Shown here one piece after another: positions 56,042 to 64,000 of a DNA stretch of 64,000 nt. The DNA is from Lumbricus terrestris. Lineage: Eukaryota > Annelida > Clitellata > Crassiclitellata > Lumbricidae. Every line of letters begins with the position of its first letter. Position 1 is the stretch's first letter. Made by a program: the position numbers and the translations under genes. The stretch spans positions 35,643,294 to 35,707,293 of the forward strand of contig OX457046.1 in the NCBI GenBank assembly GCA_949752735.1. Direction: 5' to 3'. A model generated the notes under the pieces. That model searched no databases. It saw nothing but the letters and a program-made list of their open reading frames with translations, and had not been told where the DNA came from.

Positions 56042-57173
56042 TCTATATAAATAAAGAGAAGATTCTGTGTGTCTGTCTGTCTGTTTGTTCGGGATGCATT
56101 TCCACAGTTTTTGAGCTTTTCACTCCAAACCTTCACTACTATGTAGGTCTCGGCACGAGATACAAAGTCGACGGGTTGGCGATTCTCTACCACCATGGGG
56201 GCCAGGGTGGGGAGCGAAACCCCCCCAAAAAAATTCAAAATTTTTTTGCCATTGATATGAATTTTTTTTCTAGATAGAGGGCCGTCAGAACCACCCGGAT
56301 CAGTAGTTGGTGAATCTCTACCACCATGGGGGCCAGAGTGGGGGCGAAAACATTATGACGGTTAAACACCTTCTTAAACGCGTGCATGGTCATTATATAA
56401 ATGGCGAGAGCTGCTGATGTAATTTTAACGAAAATCCTAATTTCACGGGTAGCGTATTGGTGCAGGTCGGTGTGGTGGGGTGAGGTGGGGAAGAGGGTTG
56501 GGGGTCTGGGGGAGGGTTAGGTGGGGTTAGGAGATGGGGGTGAGGGGAAATTTTCTCTGAAAACCCTAATTTCATGGGTGGCGTACCGGTGGAGGTCGGA
56601 GTGGGGTGGGGGGTGGAGGGTGGGGTTGAGGGGTTGGGATCGTGGTGGGGTAGGGGTGGGGTGGGGGAATTTGTCCCCAACCCAAATATCACGGGTGGCG
56701 TACCTGTGGAGGTCGGAGTGCGGTGGGGTGATGTGGGGGTGGGGATGGTAGGGGGTGGGGTTGGGATCGATCGTGGTGGGGTGGGGTGGGATGGGGGTAG
56801 GGTGAGGGGTGGGTTGAGGGTGGTGAGGGTGGGCGTGGTGGGATGGAGGGGTTGGGGTGGAGGGAGTGAGGGTGGGGTGGAGGGGTGGGGTGGAGTGGAG
56901 AGGTGGGGTGGGAAGTGGAGGGGTGTAGGGGATGGGGTGGGAGTTGGGTTGGGGTGGGAGGGGGTTAGGGGTGGATTGGGGGTGGTTGGTGGGAGGAGGT
57001 TGGGGTGGGGGCTGGGTTGGGGGTGGGGTGGGATGGGGTGGAAATTTTTCTGAAACCCAAAACGGGTGGCGTACCGGTAGAGTCCGGAGTGTGGTCGGGT
57101 GTTGTGTGGTGGGGTTGTGGCCGAAGCGGGTCGAATCCTAAATTTCCCGGGCAACGCCGGGTACCCCAGCTAG
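56042..57173 (+). mobile_element. non-autonomous Helitron
   Basis: 1,132 bp. It starts TCTATATAAATAAAGAGAAG and ends CTAG. A hairpin CCCGG...CCGGG (57146-57150 with 57157-57161) lies about 8 bases before CTAG. It sits between A (56041) and T (57174), the Helitron A-T target. The last segment CGGGCAACGCCGGGTACC is typical of animal Helitron 3' ends. The middle (56440-57060) is G-rich and made of repeated ggggtgggg runs punctuated by cgggtggcgtaccggtggag blocks. No Rep/helicase. Long Gly- or Pro-rich frames here are repeat artefacts. Confidence 0.88.
56440..57060 (+). repeat. G-rich tandem array inside the Helitron
   Basis: Four or so units, each a cgggtggcgtac(c/t)ggt block followed by a long run of gggg/ggt repeats. 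The plus strand has many runs of four Gs, so G-quadruplex formation is likely. Confidence 0.8.
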
Positions 57174-57345
57174 TTAGAGATAAAGTAGGAAATCTGTGAT
57201 AAAATGAAGAATATTATTAGAGATAAAATGGGGAATTAGAAATAAACTCTAGAATTAGCGATAAATAGAGAATTAGATATAAACTGGGGAATTAATGGAA
57301 AAGCAGGAGATTCAAGATAAAATTGGGAGTTTGAGATAAAACAGG
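57174..57345. repeat. GGGGAATTAGAGATAAA minisatellite, right part
   Basis: Continuation of the array at 55868-56041 (ttagagataaagtaggaaat and related units). Confidence 0.75.
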
Positions 57346-57589
57346 GGATTGTCCTTGAGTGACTATTGTCTGACATTTGTCCTTGATGCCCTTTTGCGAC
57401 GACAACAGCCAGGCCGTATAAGCCAGGCCGTATAAATCAATGCGGATGGAAGATGCAGTGCAGCGGCTGTACAAGACTGTCTAATGTGTCTTTTATGCGC
57501 TGTGAAAGCTATGTCGCTATGTCTTCTTACCGGTATTCTGTTTATTGGTCAGCGTGACCTCTCGTTTTATGCACAGCCTCTCTCCAGTC

Positions 57590-58238
57590 TAATGTCTGCG
57601 TTTCTTCTTATTTAGACAGGGTTTTTTCTCTGACTTGATATATGGCATTCGCTGGTGCAGGATTTAATCGTTTTGACCTTTTAGTCATGTCCTCTTACTC
57701 CTCTATAACCTTCTCCCGCCAGAAAGAGTAACTGGATACTCCCTTTGGCCTTGCTGACATATTATCTAGAGATACCACGCTGTGATTGGAAAGGGATTTA
57801 TCACCAGTCATTTCATCTGTGATTTAATTTGCAACTTTTATTACCAATTATTACTTCTATGTGTCATTATAAATGACTTTTATGTCCGATTGTGCGTTTG
57901 CACCTGGAGTAATAATGTCTGCGTTTCTTCTTATTTAGACAGGGTTTTTTCTCTGACTTGATATATGGCATTCGCTGGTGCAGGATTTAATCGTTTTGAC
58001 CTTTTAGTCATGTCCTCTTACTCCTCTATAACCTTCTCCCGCCAGAAAGAGTAACTGGATACTCCCTTTGGCCTTGCTGACATATTATCTAGAGATACCA
58101 CGCTGTGATTGGAAAGGGATTTATCACCAGTCATTTCATCTGTGATTTAATTTGCAACTTTTATTACCAATTATTACTTCTATGTGTCATTATAAATGAC
58201 TTTTATGTCCGATTGTGCGTTTGCACCTGGAGTAATAA
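57590..58238. repeat. 323-bp direct tandem duplication
   Basis: 57590-57912 and 57913-58235 read the same (taatgtctgcgtttcttctt start, cacctggagtaataa end), with no difference noticed by eye. There is no coding content. It may be a very recent duplication or an assembly artefact. Confidence 0.92.
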
Positions 58239-58659
58239 AGAACATACTTACTAGGTACTTACTTATCTGGCAAGATGAGAAAAAAGTCATCATTAGCCTA
58301 TATGCATATGTATTTATGTATATATAATTATATATGTCATATTATGTATATGATATATATATATATATTAGATTTAGAATAATGTGTTTTTGGAAAATGT
58401 ATGTATATGGGCATATGACTCTCTTGATCAACTCAACTTGATTATCTATGTTTATGACCATGCTTGCACACCAAAATGTAGCGCTAAAGAAATTTGTAGT
58501 TTACTATTGCACACAATTGTCTGAAAGGGGATTTTCTATAAATTGCTGTGTTCACAGTTTGGTACATCCCCACACCCAAAAACACAGAAGATCCCACAAT
58601 GCTACCTGTTACTAGTAATTGGAACAATATGACAAGAATACTAATATTGTAAGCTTCAA

Positions 58660-58725
58660 ATGTCTAAAGCGTCACTAGAAAGCTGCATGCAGGGCACATG
58701 CTTATTCATGAGCGCTCCGTCAAGT
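58660..58725 (+). repeat. short dispersed repeat S5
   Basis: aatgtctaaagcgtcactag followed by ctgcatgcagggcacatgct and tattcatgagcgctc. Confidence 0.5.
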
Positions 58726-58869
58726 CAGAGGGTAACAAGGCCGTTGAGAAATGGAAACAGGCCAGACTTTGGAACAAGCATTATCCCACATGTGGCATCC
58801 CAATTTTTCTATAGATTTGTACAGTGTACGAATGATCAAGGATTTCTTATGCAGCACTATAGGTGTGCG

Positions 58870-59010
58870 AAAGTGACCCTGGTAGTCTTCGTCTTTCTCT
58901 CGTCTAAAAACTTGCCTTTTCTCTCGGGGTTGAACGCACTGGGAGCGCTTCTGAAAGGCTCTTGCTGCATGCGAGAAGTGCTTTATAAATGGTCATATAC
59001 AATACAATAA
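58870..59010 (+). mobile_element. LINE 3'-end fragment
   Basis: ctggtagtcttcgtctttctc, cgcactgggagcgcttctga, gagaagtgctttataaatgg and an atacaatacaataa tail. Same family as 28484. Confidence 0.65.
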
Positions 59011-59119
59011 GTTGAATAACTTGCAGTAAAGGTTACTTATATTTTAAATGCACAGTATAAACGCTCACATTGTACAAAATAGACAGTGTAAGGTCCACCT
59101 GGGTCCCATGATTTCCCGT

Positions 59120-59393
59120 CTAATAACCGTAGATATTCTGGGAGGTTCCGAACCGTAAGACACCGTCCTTGACGTTCCATCTTGCGACGTCCCCGATATG
59201 TTTTCGTCCCTTCCCGAATCTGTACCACCGCCCCGGCTTTGTTTCGCTCAAAGCCTCGCGGAATGTTCCCGTAAAAGTAGGCAATAGTTCCTCACCTTGC
59301 TTCACACTGCAATTCGTTATTGAACCGAATCAATGCACAACAACAATAATAATATTAATACTACTAATAGGCATACCGAGCGTGAATCGCCAT
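59120..59393 (-). CDS. possible two-exon small protein, 67 residues, unrecognised
   Basis: Exon 1 at 59377-59393 encodes MAIHA+CG from an ATG in good context (gccgtgATGG). A 70-bp intron with gtatgc donor and aattgcag acceptor follows. Exon 2 at 59120-59306 supplies T+GTG... and continues in frame for 61 codons to TAG. The split codon rejoins as Arg. The protein is soluble, basic, rich in Gly/Arg/Trp/Tyr, with PGRWYRFGKGRKHIG, ARWNVKDGVLRFG and a C-terminal NIYGY. No signal peptide, membrane segment or known domain is recognised. GC- and CpG-rich sequence sits immediately upstream (59395-59550), as expected for a promoter. Such a composition is unlike the repeat-derived frames nearby. Alternatively exon 2 is the last exon of a larger gene. 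Confidence 0.45.
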
Positions 59394-59756
59394 CACGGCT
59401 ACGGTTACGTGCAGGCCGTGGGACTTGCCGCCGAACGGGGCTGCGCGTTGCTAGGCTGGCCGCCGCTATCAGCCGGGCGGCGCTAAAAGCTCCGCGCGGG
59501 AGTTTGTTTATATCGCTTTGTAAGTGGGTCAAGGCTTTGCTGTTTGGCCCGCCGAGGCCCGGTTATTTATATCTGTTTTTCTCGATGTTTTCGTACGGGC
59601 GTCCTCATAATTGATTTTGTATAAGCTGGTGTGCCGTACATGCAATCAATTCAGGAAGGCAGGCCTAGTTAGAGTGAGTAAAAGGTCGAGCATGTTTCGG
59701 CTGGCTAGGGATGATTAATTTGCGTTCCACTTATTTTGTATCAACGTGGCTGGACC

Positions 59757-59820
59757 GGGAGCGCCTCTGGGTAGACGGCTTGAAGGGGGGACGCTATGTA
59801 AATTCATGAAATAAAGATCA
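59757..59820 (+). repeat. LINE/SINE 3'-end fragment
   Basis: ccgggagcgcctctgggtag then ggcttgaaggggggacgcta and tgtaaattcatgaaataaa. Confidence 0.55.
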
Positions 59821-60084
59821 AAGCTAAACGGCAATAAATTTCTGCAAGACTGAATAATATTATTTTTTACTATGTGTGCTCGTTTAAGGTTTTTTATTTT
59901 CGTTTATTCAACAATCCGGTTGGCAGACCGCAACCGGTTACACTATAGGCCTACAATTATGCAGTTATCTTAATTTACTATCAACCTTGACTGCTAACAG
60001 AACAGACAGCCTGCAATAGGCCTACAAGAACGCTAATTAGCAGCCTACAAAGCACGTATATCCTACGAGAGCTTCGGGAATCGA

Positions 60085-60165
60085 ACTCGGCCCCCCCCGC
60101 TCATCTCCATACCAGTGTGTTATCCAATGAGCCCCTGGGCCGTCCCACAAAGTGTGAGAAGGACT
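60085..60165 (-). mobile_element. tRNA-like element, degenerate
   Basis: The minus strand has ggctcattggataacacact (A-box-like) and GAGTTCGATTCCCG (B-box-like) with a G run in between. The arms do not form a good T stem or acceptor stem, so it is a tRNA-derived SINE or pseudogene. Confidence 0.45.
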
Positions 60166-60710
60166 TGACAGTTCTAATAGATATTCTTGCAACTGAGCCC
60201 TGGAGATGGCGGCCAGAGTCCAGACCAGTTTAGAGTTTAATACATGTCAACGTTTGTGGAGCTACGGTAGTTTTTCTTTGCTATCTCAGTCGTCAGATTG
60301 GACCAACGAACTTTCGACCATCAGCCGACTTCTCTCATTGTTATGCCATTGTTTGAATTGAGATCAAGAATTCTGCCCGATCTCTCGGCGTAATCAGTTT
60401 GTTGTGATCATGTCAAGGTCTCGCCTACTTTGTCTCGCGTGATAATGATGACGCGGGTCCTTTGGTGATAAGACATATGTGATGACTTACGGAAAATGAC
60501 GGGTAATTTTGCAAGCCTGCCACAATGCCAATAATAATTAGTCACTAAAATGACTAAATCTTCATACACGCATGCACACTGAGCATTTGATATGCAGAAA
60601 CCTGACGGTTGGTGTTGCCAGTGGAGACGAAATAATTATTATGTGAAACTGATTTAGATCGGAACTGGCCAATGAAATCGACAAATGATCTAGGACAACG
60701 GATATTAATT

Positions 60711-61125
60711 CAGGGATGCCACCCACAGCTTTTTCCACCTAGATCTAGGTTTTTCGGTCTTGTCTAGGTTTCTAGGTTTTTTTCATGATCTGGCTTTTTT
60801 CTCACGACTTTTTTCGCGACTTTTTACATAAAAACTGATTTTTTAAAAGGTGAAAATGCACAAAAGTCGTGAAGAAAGTCGAAAATTTTATGAATTTTGA
60901 AAAAAATTGTAAATTCTGGAGCGAAAGACTATTAAAAGGGTCATCAGAAATTTTTCTGGACGGAAGAGAGAGCAAATTTTAATCATCGCATGACTAAAAA
61001 TAAGGTCGTCAGAAGTTTCAAGCCGGAAAATCCATATATTTCTCAGAGAAATTATCAATCTTGCTTTTTCTAGCCTTTTTTTCTACCGGATCTGATCTTT
61101 TTCAAAATTCAGAGTGGCATTCCTG
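60711..61125. mobile_element. hAT-like MITE
   Basis: About 415 bp from CAGGGATGCCACCC to GAGTGGCATTCCTG, imperfect inverted termini. The interior has repeated ttttttc and gtcgtgaaaaaagtcg-type motifs. The flanks do not give a clean 8-bp duplication. Confidence 0.6.
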
Positions 61126-61161
61126 GATATCATTTACCACCAATTCACTGATGTCGGGAAC

Positions 61162-61164
<3 letters not shown>

Positions 61165-61197
<33 letters not shown>

Positions 61198-61205
61198 CGA
61201 CGACA
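61165..61205. repeat. (ATG)n microsatellite
   Basis: About 13 tandem gatgat units with a final cgacga. Confidence 0.9.
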
Positions 61206-61458
61206 TGCTATTTCGTTTCCGACGTTACCACCGTATGTCTTGCCGCAATTAAGTCTAACACGGATGTGTTTCATGTTGCAATTGGAATCCTGTAAGGGGT
61301 CGAGTAATTTTCTGTATTGATAAATAAACACACGGCTAGTGAGAGGGTGAGCACTGAACACGGTCTAGTTTTCCGATTGGTCGATGCCTATGTAAACAAG
61401 CCACGACGAATCTCAACGGCAGCTACAGCCGGGGCTTGCTTGTTGCTGCCAAACGACA

Positions 61459-61532
61459 CTGTGTCGCCCTCCTTTTTTATCCAGGCTTGGGCCTGGCACT
61501 GCCTAAGTACGAGCAGTGGCGGAGTTGTATTG
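61459..61532 (+). repeat. short dispersed repeat S4
   Basis: tgtcgccctccttttttatc followed by caggcttgggcctggcactg and gagcagtggcggagttg, the longest form of S4. Further copies at 62047-62089 and 62608-62655. Confidence 0.65.
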
Positions 61533-62090
61533 TACGTGCTCTATTGTTGCTACTGGGGTGACAGGGCTTTGCCTTAGGTATCTGGTAGTTTTTATAGGAG
61601 TTTCAGTTGAAAACCACAACATGGGATTTCAGATATCATTAGTGTTGCCCTACTCCTTCATGGTCGCTTTTGACTGGCATTAAAATGCACTAGAGCCCTG
61701 ACGTGCACAGTTGTGTACTTTCAAGTGTTCTGGTAGAATGTGTAGTAGCTTCAGTTTAACAATATTGATGCGTGATTGCATATATCGACAAGCTGACAAC
61801 AAACTTTTATTCCCAGTAAACAAAAAAATATGCCTTTAGCATGTTCAGTTGTTCATAACAAATGATGCAACATTTCATTGCATCTTTAAGTGAAGGTGGA
61901 GGAGATCCAAAAGGGGCACTAGCCCCGTTTTATTATTAAAGATCAACCCTTTAACTAAGCACGATGATGGCTGCATAGTCACTTTCATAATTTTCTAAGG
62001 TCAATGAAACAGATATTATGTAACCCACACAAGAAACACCAAGTGTAGCAGCACCCTCCTCATTCAGCCTGGCTTGGGACTAGCACTAGT

Positions 62091-62308
62091 GGGGCGTGGT
62101 GGTGTAGTGGTGGCATCGTTGCCTTAATCAAAGCCAGAAGGTTCGAGGTTCGAATCCACATCAAGTCGCCGCGTAGGGACAAGTCTTTCACTCGCAATTG
62201 CTCAGCGCTTTGGCATGAAACTTGGATGCAGTGTCCGCTTTGCAGTCGGGAGCGCCTCTGAGTAGAGTGCTTGAAGGGGCACTATAACAAGTGCACATAC
62301 AAACAAAG
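62091..62308 (+). mobile_element. tRNA-derived SINE (S1), full length
   Basis: ggggcgtggtggtgtagtgg, GGTTCGAATCC, CGCGTAGGGAC body, GGGAGCGCCTCTGAGTAG, ggggcactataacaagtgc and a (caaa) tail. It is inserted right after an S4 copy. Confidence 0.9.
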
Positions 62309-62659
62309 CAAACGTGCAGTTTCCAGAAATCTGTTTGTTGTGTAATAAGCTTTTTATGCCGAGTTGTCGTGCCCTATTTCAACCTCTTCTGTGTTTGATT
62401 TTGATACGGTGACATAGTATGATAGTTCCAACGGGCAAAATATGAGCTGTTTTTAATGAGATGCATGTAATTTCAAGGATGTTTTAAATTACATACCATA
62501 TCTTCTTCGCTGTCGTACAGTGCGAACTCGTTTATGCGCTTCTGGTTTAAGCCACCGCTCTGCTAACCTATGGAGTTTTACGAAAATGTGTCATAACAGA
62601 CATGATTAATGTCGCCCTCCTCTTTTACCACTGCTTGGGGCTGGCACTGTCAAAGCTCT

Positions 62660-63214
62660 CAAAGCTATCGGCCTAACACATCAAATTGGGTTACGCAGTA
62701 TGCAGAACATTGCATTGTGTCGCCATTAACAATGGCTGACCACAGCGATCTTCAGCATTTTTTGTAATTTTCTATAGATGTACGCCTAATTTATAGGCTC
62801 GATGAAAAAGTGCAACTTTATTTACTCCATTCACCCCATTTACCCCCATTTTACTGCCCCAACAACAACGAATCCACTAAATAACGAGTCGACACTGTGC
62901 TTATAATTGTTCGATATTTTTATTCCGCGAGTGACGTCATCAAGCGGCTATAAATTGTGCTTTTAAAGTTCATAGGTCGCCTAGAAAATCTGGTTTCCTG
63001 CTGACGTTTATACACGTATGGCGTTCTGTGCTGCTTCTTTTATGCGCGGTGAAAGCTGGCAGCGGCTTGGTTTGAATTTAATGCCGTTTTATATTTGTTT
63101 TTCTGCATCGGGTTTTGGACGAAATTCGCGGTCAGTGAACTGCTTAGGATAATTAAATCTGACCTCATTCCGTGTGAACTCAACGGTTGCGAATAACGCA
63201 CACCGAACATCAGA
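62660..63214. other. intergenic, no gene recognised
   Basis: No domain-bearing frame and no clear repeat boundaries. Confidence 0.4.
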
Positions 63215-63540
63215 ATAGTTATATATATATATATTTATATATTATAAAACATACCGGTATATCGTGTGTGTATATATATATGCTACATATGTGATATATA
63301 TATATATATTGCATAATATATTATTGTATTGTATATATATATATGTTACATATGTGAAATATATATGTATTGCATATTATAGCCTAATATTGTTTTATAT
63401 CTATAAATTTTCTATTGCGCCTCTCGCAGTGCGCGCTAATCAGAGATGATATGTGCAATATATATATATATATGTATTGTAAATATATGTATATATATAT
63501 ATTATATGTTTATGTGTAATATTATGTATATTATTATGTT
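63215..63540. repeat. AT-rich microsatellite cluster
   Basis: Several (AT)n runs separated by similar short spacers such as gctacatatgtgatatata. Confidence 0.85.
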
Positions 63541-63775
63541 TCTAGTTTATGCCGCGCCATTTATTTATATAGCTTCTCATATAATAAGGCGTCTCTATGG
63601 ACACGTGGCTGTGCCATGTTTCAAGGTTACAGTGTCTGCATCTGATGTGACGACGGGCAGTCAGTCCATGCTGACAGTCGCCATTCTGCCGGTTATTGGT
63701 TTCAGGAGAGGCCATATAAAGTTCACTTATATATGCACTGATGATGATGAATTCTCTGCCCGAAGGCAGGTTCAT

Positions 63776-63952
63776 TGGTTTTTACGCCCCTGGGGATGAG
63801 ATGAGTGAGGTGGTTTCCCGTTGCCTTCCTGACAGACAATTCTGGGTGAGCAACTTGTCCAGGGTCACTACACAGTGGCTTGAGGTGGATTCGAACCTGC
63901 GACCCTTCGGTCACAAGGCGACGAACTTAACGCTACACCACAGCATCCACAT
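63776..63952 (-). mobile_element. tRNA-derived SINE (family S2), minus
   Basis: The minus strand begins gtggatgctgtggtgtagcg (A box), has GCAGGTTCGAATCCACC (B box), then acaagttgctcacccagaat and gtcaggaaggcaacgggaaa ending in accacctcactcatc. The last block is shared with 30414-30566. Confidence 0.75.
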
Positions 63953-64000
63953 GCATTATGCAGGCATAAATATTACATGCATACAAAGTCGCGGCGTAGG

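Noticed and set aside
56393..57154. 253-codon Pro/Thr/His-rich frame on the minus strand and Gly-rich frames on the plus strand
   Set aside because: They translate the G-rich array inside the Helitron; compositional artefact.
60085..60165. Functional tRNA gene on the minus strand
   Set aside because: A- and B-box-like motifs are present, but the T stem and acceptor stem do not pair and there is a long G run. Better explained as a SINE or pseudogene.
7400..64000. CRISPR array or prokaryotic-type operon
   Set aside because: Spliced animal genes, SINEs and LTR elements are present. The tandem repeats have no unique spacers of regular length.

Overview
This is eukaryotic nuclear DNA from an intron-rich animal. 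It has a nine-exon fumarate hydratase gene, an animal-type tRNA deacylase, THAP zinc fingers, tRNA-derived SINEs, LINE 3' ends, hAT MITEs, a Helitron, an LTR retrotransposon and abundant microsatellites. The mix suggests a marine invertebrate, perhaps a deuterostome (echinoderm, hemichordate or amphioxus grade). The species cannot be fixed from the sequence.

Layout. 0-7.5 kb: no gene; microsatellites, SINEs, a MITE and a decayed hAT transposon with its 8-bp target duplication. 7.5-14.6 kb: one young, 7.1-kb, gag-only LTR retrotransposon on the minus strand, with two 2,087-bp LTRs, inserted in an (ATGT)n microsatellite. 14.6-21 kb: no gene recognised; SINE and MITE-like repeats. 21.1-24.3 kb (minus): DTD2/ATD tRNA deacylase, two of an expected three coding exons found. 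24.4-27.6 kb: SINE, AATC palindromic repeats and a 47-bp tandem repeat. 27.9-31.6 kb (minus): a gene with two THAP domains in tandem, each split by an intron at the same codon. 31.6-37.9 kb: intergenic, with MITEs, a SINE and a GGAT minisatellite. 38.0-46.8 kb (plus): fumarate hydratase, reconstructed exon by exon; its introns hold LINE ends and several hAT MITEs. 46.9-51.7 kb: no gene seen. 51.74 kb (plus): a possible first coding exon of an unrecognised gene. 52-59 kb: SINEs, a 1.1-kb non-autonomous Helitron inside a ~20-bp minisatellite, and a 323-bp tandem duplication. 59.1-59.4 kb (minus): a possible two-exon gene for a 67-residue protein. 59.4-64 kb: SINEs, a MITE-like element and AT-rich repeats.

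The genes do not form a pathway: FH is a TCA/fumarate enzyme, DTD2 proofreads mischarged tRNA, and the THAP protein is a probable DNA-binding factor. The most unusual items are (1) a gag frame that starts inside the LTR and reads through the primer-binding site, (2) the tandem THAP exon-pair duplication, (3) an FH start codon lying at an exon end, which gives a protein without a mitochondrial presequence, (4) the small two-exon gene, and (5) a SINE family whose 3' end matches local LINE 3' ends. All coordinates, splice sites and repeat boundaries were read by eye; homologies are from memory of the families, not from a search.
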